DNA of 64,000 nt from an uncultured Prevotellaceae bacterium (GTDB lineage Bacteria; Bacteroidota; Bacteroidia; Bacteroidales; Bacteroidaceae): NCBI GenBank assembly GCA_946185485.1, contig CAMHJQ010000001.1, positions 124,001-188,000 on the forward strand, read 5' to 3'. Under the pieces are notes generated by a model, which saw only the letters and a program-made list of their open reading frames with translations, did no database searches and was not told the DNA's origin. This document shows positions 24,985 through 32,977 of the stretch, piece after piece. A program made the position numbers and the translations under genes. The first letter of the stretch is position 1. The number at the start of each line of letters is the position of its first letter.

Positions 24985-27900
24985 ATGGATAATAATAAAG
25001 TAACTGCTCCCTCCCTCACAGGGAGGGCAGGGGGTGGGTCTTCCGTTAAAGCATGGAGAGAGTTGGTGACCATACCAACATACGAGGTCGGAAAACCCGA
25101 GAAGAATCCGATGTTCCTGGAGAAACGTGTCTATCAAGGCTCGTCGGGAGTGGTCTATCCCTACCCTGTCATCGAGTCGATATCCGACGAGAAAGTCGAT
25201 AAGGACTATCAAGCCGTATGGCTGGAAAACGAGTATATCAAGGTGATGATTCTGCCCGAACTGGGCGGTCGCGTGCAGATGGCATACGACAAGATCAAAC
25301 AGCGCCACTTCGTCTACTATAACCACGTCATCAAACCAGCCCTCGTCGGACTGACAGGTCCTTGGATCAGTGGTGGCATCGAGTTCAACTGGCCTCAGCA
25401 CCATCGTCCCTCCACCTATATGCCCGTCGACTGCGACATCGTCGAGAACGAAGACGGCTCCGTGACAGTATGGGTGAACGAGATGGAACGCATGTTCCAC
25501 CAGAAAGGTGCCGCCGGTTTTACGCTACGTCCCGGCTGTGCCTACTTAGAGATTCAGGGGCGTGTATCGAACCGTACGCCGCTGCCACAGACGTTCCTGT
25601 GGTGGGCAAACCCCGCCGTCGAGGTAAACGATGCCTACCAGAGCGTCTTCCCGCCTGACGTCAACGCCGTCTTCGACCACGGCAAGCGCGCCGTCTCGTC
25701 GTTCCCCATCGCCACCGGCACCTATTACAAGATGGACTATTCAGCCGGAGTGGACATCTCCAACTACAAAAACATCCCCGTTCCGACATCATACATGGCG
25801 GTCAACTCGAAGTACGACTTTGAGGGCGGCTATGAGAACGACACCAAGGGCGGCATGTTGCATGTGGCCAGCCACCATTTCTCGCCCGGCAAGAAGCAGT
25901 GGACCTGGGGCAATGGCGACTTCGGTCGTGCCTGGGACAGGAATCTTACTGACTCAATTGACAATGGAAAATGGAAAATTGACAATGACCATGCAGACAG
26001 TGGTGAAGCCAATAATTATCCATTATCCATTATCAATTATCCATTATCCAAAGGATACCGTCCCTACATCGAACTGATGGCTGGTGTCTATACTGAGAAC
26101 CAGCCCGACTTCACGTGGCTGATGCCCTACGAGGAGAAACAGTTTGTGCAGTACTTCATGCCCTACCGCGAAATAGGAATCGTCAAGCAGGCCTCGAAGG
26201 ACCTCATCCTGAATATCGAAAAGACCGCTAGTGGCATCTGCTTCAAGGTTCTCGCCACATCGAGGCAGGACGTCCGCATCCTGCTCACCGACAAGGAGGG
26301 CAAGGTATATTACGACCAGCAGCAGGCGCTAAGCCCCGAGGCCGTCCTCACCGAGACGGTCGCGTGCCCGACGGTGTCCCTGTCGGAGTTGACGCTCACC
26401 GTCGGAAAGCTCCGTTGGCAAGCCGAACCCGACGACATCCGGCCTATCCCGGATGCCGCCGAAGCCGCACTACCACCGCTGGAGACAAAGACCAACGACC
26501 AGCTCTACCTGACAGGCTTACACTTGGAGCAATACCGCCATGCCACCTGGTCGGCACTCGACTACTACGAAGAGGCCCTGCGCCGCGACCCGAATGACGT
26601 GCGCTGTCTGAACCAGACAGGACTGTGGTACCTGCGCCGCGGACGCTTTGACAAGGCAGAGACCTACCTGAGAAAGGCCGTGAGGATATGGCAGAAGCGC
26701 AACCCCAACCCCTACGACGGCGAAGCCATCTTCAACTTGGCCCTTGCACTCAAGTACCAACATCAGGCTGACGAAGCGTATGAGTTCTTTTGGAAATCGA
26801 CGTGGAACAAAGCCTGGGCAGATGCAGGCTACTTTGAGGCCGCCTGCATCAGCACTGCACAAGGCCGCTACGACGATGCACTGGACGAGTTGAACCGCTG
26901 CCTTGTCTTCAACAGTTGCAACCACAAGGCCCGCGCCCTCAAGGCTGCCGTTCTGCGGCATATGATGGCAGAGTCGCAACAAACGAACGACGAGGCCCTG
27001 GAATGCTGTTCCCAAGCCCTTGCCCTCGACCACTTCAACTACGGCTGCATCTACGAGCAATACCTGCTGACAAAGGATGACAGCATGCTCCAGCGCCTGC
27101 AACAGCTCATGCACGACAATGTCCATAACTACCACGAGTTAGCCCTCGACTATGCACAGGCGGGCTTGTGGCAGGAGTGCCTCGACATCCTGCATTGTCA
27201 AACGTCAGCCCCCCACCCCCTCACCTATTATTATATAGGTTGGGCACAGCTTGAACTGGGCGATGCCGTTGCTGCCAATGCGGCCTTCGAACAGGCTGAA
27301 CAGATAGACAGCTACTGCTGTTTCCCCAATCGTCTGGAGGATGTCATCGTGCTGACGATGGCTAAGACCATCAATCCCGACGGTGCCCGTGCACCATACT
27401 ATCTGGGGTGTCTCTACTATGACAAGCGTCAGTACGACCTCGCCATCAGCAACTGGGAACTGTCCGCCCAACTCAATCCGTCGTTCCCCACCGTCTGGCG
27501 CAACCTCGCACTGGCACGCTTTAACAAACAGGACAAGCAGGACGAGGCGGTGGAATACATGGAACGCGCCTTCCATCTTGACGAGACCGACAGCCGCATG
27601 CTCATGGAACTCGACCAACTCTACAAGCGTATGCAGAAGCCCCATGCCGAGCGGCTCGCCTTTCTGCAGAACTATCCGGAACTCATCCAACAGCGTGACG
27701 ACCTGATACTCGAAGAGATTACCCTCCTCAATCAACTCGGTCGCCATGAGGAGGCGATGCAGAAGCTGGATGCCCATCAGTTCCACCCCTGGGAAGGCGG
27801 CGAGGGCAAGGTATCGGCACAGTATCAGATCTGCCGCGTGGAACTGGCCAAGAAAATACTTTCAATGGAAAATGGAAAATTGATAATGGATAATTTCCAT

Positions 27901-28476
27901 GCGGACAGTGGCGAAGCCAATCATTATCCATTATCCATTATCAATTATTCATCAGAAGAAGCAAAGCGGCTTCTCGAGGAGTGCCTCGTCTACCCGCCTC
28001 ATCTGGGCGAAGGCAAACTCTATGGTGCTCAGGACAACGACTTCCTCTACTTCCTCGGACGCTATGAGGAAGGTACCGCCGGACCCACCGAGCCTGCCGC
28101 TGCCATGTACTATAACGATGCCAAGCCCGACAAGATATTCTATGCCGGACTCTGCTATCGTGCCCTGGGACAGGAGGACAAGGCGTGCAGCCTCTTCCAT
28201 AAGCTCGTCAACTACGGCAAACAGCATCTCTTCGACCACGTCACTATGGACTACTTTGCCGTATCACTGCCCGACCTGCTCATCTGGGAAGGCAACCTCG
28301 ACGTACAGAACCGCATCCACTGCCTCTACATGCTTGCCCTCGGCTACTATGGTCTAGGAGACAAAGGCCATGCCCTCCGCTATCTCTCAGAAGCGGAAGC
28401 CCTCGACCACAACCACCAAGGCATCCAGCAGTTCCGCACCCTGGTAAACCTACCCTCAGCAATTCACCGTCAATAG
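24985..28476 (+). CDS. DUF5107 domain protein with TPR repeats, carrying three in-frame repeat insertions
   Basis: A 1163-residue protein without a signal peptide. Residues ~20-325 and on to ~450 match DUF5107 (LENEYIKVMILPELGGRVQ, GPWISGGIEFNWPQHHRPS), a beta-sandwich related to carbohydrate mutarotase/lyase folds. Residues ~510-950 are tandem TPRs (YEEALRRDPNDVRCLNQTG, PYYLGCLYYDKRQYDLAI). The C-terminal part is again TPR-like. Residues ~8-19 come from the C-rich palindrome; residues ~327-355 and ~960-988 are two copies of an AT-rich element that both read HADSGEAN and YPLSIINY. It follows a sugar porter, so sugar-related work is likely; enzymatic activity is not shown. Confidence 0.75.
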   Translation: MDNNKVTAPSLTGRAGGGSSVKAWRELVTIPTYEVGKPEKNPMFLEKRVYQGSSGVVYPYPVIESISDEKVDKDYQAVWLENEYIKVMILPELGGRVQMAYDKIKQRHFVYYNHVIKPALVGLTGPWISGGIEFNWPQHHRPSTYMPVDCDIVENEDGSVTVWVNEMERMFHQKGAAGFTLRPGCAYLEIQGRVSNRTPLPQTFLWWANPAVEVNDAYQSVFPPDVNAVFDHGKRAVSSFPIATGTYYKMDYSAGVDISNYKNIPVPTSYMAVNSKYDFEGGYENDTKGGMLHVASHHFSPGKKQWTWGNGDFGRAWDRNLTDSIDNGKWKIDNDHADSGEANNYPLSIINYPLSKGYRPYIELMAGVYTENQPDFTWLMPYEEKQFVQYFMPYREIGIVKQASKDLILNIEKTASGICFKVLATSRQDVRILLTDKEGKVYYDQQQALSPEAVLTETVACPTVSLSELTLTVGKLRWQAEPDDIRPIPDAAEAALPPLETKTNDQLYLTGLHLEQYRHATWSALDYYEEALRRDPNDVRCLNQTGLWYLRRGRFDKAETYLRKAVRIWQKRNPNPYDGEAIFNLALALKYQHQADEAYEFFWKSTWNKAWADAGYFEAACISTAQGRYDDALDELNRCLVFNSCNHKARALKAAVLRHMMAESQQTNDEALECCSQALALDHFNYGCIYEQYLLTKDDSMLQRLQQLMHDNVHNYHELALDYAQAGLWQECLDILHCQTSAPHPLTYYYIGWAQLELGDAVAANAAFEQAEQIDSYCCFPNRLEDVIVLTMAKTINPDGARAPYYLGCLYYDKRQYDLAISNWELSAQLNPSFPTVWRNLALARFNKQDKQDEAVEYMERAFHLDETDSRMLMELDQLYKRMQKPHAERLAFLQNYPELIQQRDDLILEEITLLNQLGRHEEAMQKLDAHQFHPWEGGEGKVSAQYQICRVELAKKILSMENGKLIMDNFHADSGEANHYPLSIINYSSEEAKRLLEECLVYPPHLGEGKLYGAQDNDFLYFLGRYEEGTAGPTEPAAAMYYNDAKPDKIFYAGLCYRALGQEDKACSLFHKLVNYGKQHLFDHVTMDYFAVSLPDLLIWEGNLDVQNRIHCLYMLALGYYGLGDKGHALRYLSEAEALDHNHQGIQQFRTLVNLPSAIHRQ
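25006..25042 (-). repeat. C-rich dispersed palindromic element, copy b (inverted)
   Basis: Reverse complement begins AAGACCCACCCCCTGCCC and continues TCCCTGTGAGGGAGGGAGC, matching copy a at 24901-24939. It lies in frame after the first seven codons of the DUF5107 gene and encodes PSLTGRAGGGS. Confidence 0.75.
25962..26048 (+). repeat. AT-rich in-frame palindromic element, copy 1
   Basis: Flanks of CAATGGAAAATGGAAAATTG and repeated TTATCCATTATC face each other around a core GCAGACAGTGGTGAAGCC. Read in frame it gives DNGKWKIDN-HADSGEAN-YPLSIINY. A second copy with the same core and same reading frame lies at 27863-27950. Confidence 0.85.
27863..27950 (+). repeat. AT-rich in-frame palindromic element, copy 2
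   Basis: Same left flank, same core (GCGGACAGTGGCGAAGCC) and same right flank as copy 1; read as ENGKLIMDN-HADSGEAN-YPLSIINY. Differences are a few substitutions and a 3-6 nt length change in the left half. Confidence 0.85.
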
Positions 28477-28516
28477 TTCAAATCAGAAACTTCAAACGTC
28501 AAACATCAAACGTTCA

Positions 28517-28906
28517 ATGATCAAGAAAATACTCCTGGCACTTGTCATCGTGGTGGTACTCGTCATGGCTGCCGCCTACATCACCAAGCCCGACCACAAG
28601 GCCCATTTCGACGCCGTAAAAGGTACGGCTCTGCGCGTCATCGACCACCAAGTCAATGTCAATCCGTTGACAGCCCTCTTCGGTCCCATGGTCACCATGG
28701 GTGCCCTCGAAGTCGTTGACGGCTACCTGAAGAAGTATCTGCTGTTTTACGACCACACGTTCTACACCACGGGCGTACTCATTTATCAGGACCAGTTCAT
28801 TCCCGTTTCCGTCGGTGCCTTCGGTCACGTACACATGCTCGTCAGCGAGGACGACATCAAGAACGTTGTCAAGCTACCCGACCTGCAACAGATCAATAAT
28901 CTCTAA
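28517..28906 (+). CDS. small single-pass membrane protein, unknown function
   Basis: A 129-residue protein with an N-terminal membrane helix or uncleaved signal (ILLALVIVVVLVMAAAYI) and a ~105-residue extracytoplasmic domain (VNPLTALFGPMVTMGALEVVD, FYTTGVLIYQDQFIPVSVG). I do not recognise the family. It starts 40 bp after the DUF5107 gene in the same direction and may be co-transcribed. The 3' side (28907-28984) is a tandem of AAACTCT/CATCTCT units. Confidence 0.6.
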   Translation: MIKKILLALVIVVVLVMAAAYITKPDHKAHFDAVKGTALRVIDHQVNVNPLTALFGPMVTMGALEVVDGYLKKYLLFYDHTFYTTGVLIYQDQFIPVSVGAFGHVHMLVSEDDIKNVVKLPDLQQINNL

Positions 28907-28984
28907 ACTCTAAACTCTCATCTCTCATCTCTAAACTCTAAACTCTCATCTCTAAACTCTAAACTCTCATCTCTAAACCCTAAA
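28907..28984. repeat. low-complexity tandem repeat
   Basis: Units AAACTCTAAACTCTCATCTCT repeat about three and a half times between the two convergent genes. Confidence 0.7.
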
Positions 28985-31477
28985 CTATTTCACCTCAATC
29001 CACGTCGGCTTCAGCATAGCCGACTTGGCAGTGATGCTGCCCGGCCCCGTTGCCACCACCAGACAACGGCCGTGGAAGGCCTTGCGCTGGGGAGCCTTGA
29101 AGTTCTCCATCGACGTCTGGCAGCCATTGTCCGTACCCAGCACCTTGCCCTCACCCTCGTAGATGAAGTAGATGAGGTCGTCGGCCCAGGGACAGAGGTT
29201 GCCGTCCTTGTCTACCACCTCGGCCGTGACGAAGGTCGCCTCCTTACCCTGGTAGTCGACAGACAGCCGGATGGCGTCGGGAGCACCGGCAGTACGAATG
29301 GTCTGCTCGCAGACTATCTGGCCGTTCTTCCTCGATACGGCCTTCACCTCGCCCGGGTCAAACGTCACGTGCCACATAACATGATATTCAGTACTCATGC
29401 CACCAGCATCATTTCTAATTCCTTTCATTTCCTTCCGCCTTACCCCTTGCGACTGGCCGTTGATGAACAGCTCCACCTCGTCGGCGTTGTTGTAGTAGCA
29501 CCATACGTCAATCTCGTCGCCAGGCACCCAGTTCCAGTGCGGGAAGAGGTGCAGCATGGGCTTCGATGTCCACTCGCTCTGGTACATATAGTAGCTGTCC
29601 TTGGGGAATCCAGCCAGGTCGATGATGCCGAAGTAGCTGCTGCGGGCGGGGAAGCCGTATGGCGTAGGCTCGCCGATATAGTCGAAGCCCGTCCAGATGA
29701 ACTGACCACCCACATAGGGCGTATGCTTCACCACATCCCATGTCTGCTCGTGGGTACTCGACCACGAGGCATGCATGTTGTCGTAGGCTGAGCACATGAA
29801 CGACGGATCGGTATAGGGCAGCCACCATTCCTTAGGAGCCTTGTAGATGCTGTCCGACGGCATCCTGTAGTAGCCGCGCGTCTGCAGTGCCGACACGCTC
29901 TCCGTGAAGATGAAGGGCTTGCCGGGGAAGTTCTTCGGCACGTCCTTCACCCACTCGTGGTGGTAGTTGAAGCCTATCAGGTCGATGGCTCCGCTCTTGA
30001 AGAGGTGGTTGCCGGGCGACGGCTCATTACAGCCGGCGGTGATGGGGCGTGACGTGTCGTAGCGCTTCACGATGTCTGCCAGATGCTGCGTCAGCAGACT
30101 CTGTACGGAGAGCTCGCCGTCCTTGGCTAACGTTGAGGCATCGTGACCCGCGTTCAGAATCAGGTTCGCCTGTTCCAACGTCAATGTGTCAGCCTCAGCC
30201 GAGGACCACTGTTCCAGCACCTCGTTGCCTATGGACCACATCAGGATGCAGGGGTGGTTGCGGTCGCGCAGCACCAGGTCCGCCAGGTCGCGCTCATGCC
30301 ACTCGTCGAAGAAACGGGCATAGTCGTTCTGTGTCTTCTTGCGGCGCCACATGTCGAAACTCTCGTCCATGACGATGAGTCCCATCGTGTCGCACATGTT
30401 CAGCAACTCCGGGGCAGGAGGATTGTGCGACGAGCGGATGGCGTTCACACCCATCGCCTTGAGTTTGGTCAGCTTGCGGTGCAGGGCGTCCTCGTTCAGT
30501 GCAGCACCCAGGCAGCCGAAGTCGTGGTGCTCGCAGACGCCATTCAGCTTCATGTTCTTGCCGTTGAGCCAGAAACCCGTCTGGGCATCAAACCGGAAAT
30601 CGCGGAAGCCCGTCGTGGTCTCTACCTCGTCCACCACCTTGCCACCCACCTTTAACACCGTACGGACCTTATAAACATATGGGGTATCGCAAGACCACTT
30701 ATGCAGTACACGTGCATCGTCGAAATAGAAACCACCTCGGAAAATCATCGATGTTTCATAAGGAGAACCTTTTACAGGAGGAGGGTTGTATAAATTAGCT
30801 TTACGGACTATCTTACCATCTGCATCAATAAGAGAAATAGTTCCTGCAATTTTTCCCCTTTTGGGATTATCTACTTCTACCTGATAATTGAAACATATTC
30901 TCCCATTTTTATCAGGCCCTAAAAATGACGCATATTGCCCCCAATGCTTTATATGGATGGGGTTCGTCTGTGTGAGCCATACGTGGCGATAGATGCCGCA
31001 GCCCGAGTACCAGCGGCTGTTGGGCTGGTCGCTGTTGTCCACACGCACAGCCACCACGTTGTCGCCCTGACGGACGTAGGGCGTGATGTCGTACTCGAAG
31101 GAACTATAGCCGTAGGGACGGAAGCCCACCTCCTGACCGTTGACATAGACAGTGGAGTTCATATAGACACCGTCGAACTCGAGGAAGAATTTAAAAGTTG
31201 AGGGTTCAATTTTAAAGTGCTTGCGATACCAGCCGATGCCGCCAGGCAGGGCTCCCCCACCCGCTCCACTGGGATTGCCCACATAGAAGTCGCCCTCTAT
31301 GGCCCAGTCATGAGGCAGATTGAGACTTCGCCAATGACTGTCGTTGTAATCTACCTGCGACATCTGGGCAGAGTCGCCTAACATAAACAGCCAGCCAGCA
31401 TCGAAATTCTGACGCTGACGGGCCTGTATGGCTGTCAGTCCACACAGGACACAGACAAGACAAAGGAACCTTTTCAT
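28985..31477 (-). CDS. glycoside hydrolase family 2 beta-galactosidase-like enzyme
   Basis: An 830-residue exported enzyme with signal peptide (FLCLVCVLCGLTAIQA). Order: N-terminal sugar-binding sandwich (~20-190), immunoglobulin-like domain (~190-300), TIM barrel (~300-590) with acid/base in WSIGNEVLEQW (~416) and nucleophile in FIFTESVSAL (~524), a DUF4982-type domain (~620-690, WNWVPGDEIDVWCYYNNADE) and a C-terminal sandwich. DUF4982 points to GalB-type beta-galactosidases. The stretch 30765-30950 has clearly lower GC than the rest of the gene. The esterase gene lies 32 bp upstream, so both are probably one operon removing galactose and acetyl groups from plant glycans. Confidence 0.88.
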   Translation of the reverse strand: MKRFLCLVCVLCGLTAIQARQRQNFDAGWLFMLGDSAQMSQVDYNDSHWRSLNLPHDWAIEGDFYVGNPSGAGGGALPGGIGWYRKHFKIEPSTFKFFLEFDGVYMNSTVYVNGQEVGFRPYGYSSFEYDITPYVRQGDNVVAVRVDNSDQPNSRWYSGCGIYRHVWLTQTNPIHIKHWGQYASFLGPDKNGRICFNYQVEVDNPKRGKIAGTISLIDADGKIVRKANLYNPPPVKGSPYETSMIFRGGFYFDDARVLHKWSCDTPYVYKVRTVLKVGGKVVDEVETTTGFRDFRFDAQTGFWLNGKNMKLNGVCEHHDFGCLGAALNEDALHRKLTKLKAMGVNAIRSSHNPPAPELLNMCDTMGLIVMDESFDMWRRKKTQNDYARFFDEWHERDLADLVLRDRNHPCILMWSIGNEVLEQWSSAEADTLTLEQANLILNAGHDASTLAKDGELSVQSLLTQHLADIVKRYDTSRPITAGCNEPSPGNHLFKSGAIDLIGFNYHHEWVKDVPKNFPGKPFIFTESVSALQTRGYYRMPSDSIYKAPKEWWLPYTDPSFMCSAYDNMHASWSSTHEQTWDVVKHTPYVGGQFIWTGFDYIGEPTPYGFPARSSYFGIIDLAGFPKDSYYMYQSEWTSKPMLHLFPHWNWVPGDEIDVWCYYNNADEVELFINGQSQGVRRKEMKGIRNDAGGMSTEYHVMWHVTFDPGEVKAVSRKNGQIVCEQTIRTAGAPDAIRLSVDYQGKEATFVTAEVVDKDGNLCPWADDLIYFIYEGEGKVLGTDNGCQTSMENFKAPQRKAFHGRCLVVATGPGSITAKSAMLKPTWIEVK

Positions 31478-31509
31478 TATTTCATTTTACATTTTTCATT
31501 TTTCATCTT

Positions 31510-32811
31510 TCATCTTTCATCTTTCATCTTCTTAAGCCACTCCATCTGACCATAATTGGTATTCTCCGATGTCCAGTGCTCGTTGACGGGCGTTATCAGG
31601 CACTCTTTGGGTGCCGTGATGAGGTTCCACACGATATAGCTCGTAGTCGGAGGACACACATTGTCGTTGTACCCCCACGTCAGGTAAACGGGACAGGTGA
31701 TGCGACGGGCGAAGTTCACCACGTCATAGTAGGCCATGGTCGTCACCTTCTCGGGGGTGAGCATGTTCTTCAGGCGGTTGAAGTGTGGATAGCCACCGGC
31801 CCGGTTGTCCAGATAGCCCGCCATGTCGCTGAGGGCAGGATGGTTGGCGACGCAAGCCGTCACGCGAGGGTCGAGACCAGCGGTGACGAGCGACAGGGCA
31901 CCGCCCTGGCTGCCGCCCTGCACGAAGACGTTCTTGCCGTCCCAGTCGGGCAGACTGCAGAGATAGTCGATAGCCCGTACACAGGCCACGTAGACATGCT
32001 TCATATAGTAGTTGTCCTTGTCGTCAAGGCCATTGGTCAGGTAGCCGTTCTCATAGTCGAAGGCGGTGGTAATCTCCTTGAACTGTTCGGCCGTCATCTC
32101 GGGGTTCAGCCCGTGAATCTCCATCTCCAGACGGATGAAGCCGTTCTTGGCATAATAGAGGTTGCGCATAGGTTCCTTGATGGTCTTGATGCCTGCTCCC
32201 GGGGGACAGAGCACCACGGGGTACTTGCCTTCCTTCTTGGGCTTCGACAGGTAGGCGTAGACGCTATGGCGCTTGTCTGTCTTGATCTTCAGCAGATACA
32301 TGTCCGTCTCATCGGTACAGTAGTCGTCCACCTTCTTGCAGTCCACATGCAACGGCGTCTTGCGGGCCTCTTCCAGGTTTGCCTTCCAGAAAGCGTCAAA
32401 GTCCTTGGGGTCCTTGGTGTAGGGCTTCAGCTGTTCGGGCGAGAAGCCTACCTTTACATGGTGCTGGTACTGGCCATCGATGCTGAGGCGCAGGTCCAGG
32501 AATCCGGGCTTCTTCATCGTCCCCATGTCGATGGTGGCGCGGCCGTTTTTCAACCTCACCTTGCCGTTGGAGGTAGCGGGCATCATGTCGGGTCCAATCT
32601 CGTAGGTCACCTCGACATCCTGAGGGATGCCATAGCGGCAGAACGACACCTCGACCTTGGCATTCTCGCCTGTCTTGTAGAGCCAGTCGGCATGATTGGG
32701 CACTGTGTACCAGAGGTAGTCGGAACGGTAGGGGTAGTTCTCAGCCCAGGCTACTGCACCCATCAGCAGCAGAAGCAGGGCACTGGTTAGTTTCAAAGTA
32801 GTTTGTTTCAT
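31510..32811 (-). CDS. acetylxylan esterase-like hydrolase (AXE1, CE7)
   Basis: A 433-residue exported esterase with signal peptide (LTSALLLLLMGAVAWAENYP). An N-terminal beta domain of ~125 residues precedes the AXE1 alpha/beta hydrolase, which contains KEGKYPVVLCPPGAGIKT (oxyanion region), the nucleophile in VFVQGGSQGGALS, DWDGKN before it, and the histidine in TPVNEHWTSENTN. CE7 enzymes deacetylate xylan or acetylated sugars. The long N-terminal domain and secretion fit Bacteroidota members. It is paired with the GH2 gene 32 bp downstream. Confidence 0.85.
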   Translation of the reverse strand: MKQTTLKLTSALLLLLMGAVAWAENYPYRSDYLWYTVPNHADWLYKTGENAKVEVSFCRYGIPQDVEVTYEIGPDMMPATSNGKVRLKNGRATIDMGTMKKPGFLDLRLSIDGQYQHHVKVGFSPEQLKPYTKDPKDFDAFWKANLEEARKTPLHVDCKKVDDYCTDETDMYLLKIKTDKRHSVYAYLSKPKKEGKYPVVLCPPGAGIKTIKEPMRNLYYAKNGFIRLEMEIHGLNPEMTAEQFKEITTAFDYENGYLTNGLDDKDNYYMKHVYVACVRAIDYLCSLPDWDGKNVFVQGGSQGGALSLVTAGLDPRVTACVANHPALSDMAGYLDNRAGGYPHFNRLKNMLTPEKVTTMAYYDVVNFARRITCPVYLTWGYNDNVCPPTTSYIVWNLITAPKECLITPVNEHWTSENTNYGQMEWLKKMKDER

Positions 32812-32837
32812 CGTTGTAAGTTTGCGTTATTGAATCA

Positions 32838-32977
32838 TTAGCTTGTCTTCTCGACAACCACATCATGCAGCATGTCATGCAGCGGTGCGGCTTCGCCTAC
32901 TGCGGCATCATCTATCTTGCCAATGGCGACGAGCGGCTGGCATATCAGAGGGTTGAGTAGAGGGGGCTCTGCTCCTT
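32838..32977 (-). pseudogene. possible orphan 3' end of an unrecognised gene
   Basis: Between two genes on the same strand, about 45 codons with normal codon use end in a stop at 32838: CQPLVAIGKIDDAAVGEAAP then LHDMLHDVVVEKTS. The frame continues a little into the preceding gene but has no start. I do not recognise it. It may be a leftover 3' end like the other gene-end copies in this window, or chance. Confidence 0.3.

Noticed and set aside
28907..28984. Functional regulatory array between two convergent genes
   Set aside because: Simple CTAAACTCT/CATCTCT slippage repeat with no dyad or promoter; recorded only as a repeat.
31576..32790. 404-codon open frame antisense to the CE7 esterase gene
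   Set aside because: Opposite strand has signal peptide and full catalytic set; the antisense frame is low in recognisable motifs and has no promoter.
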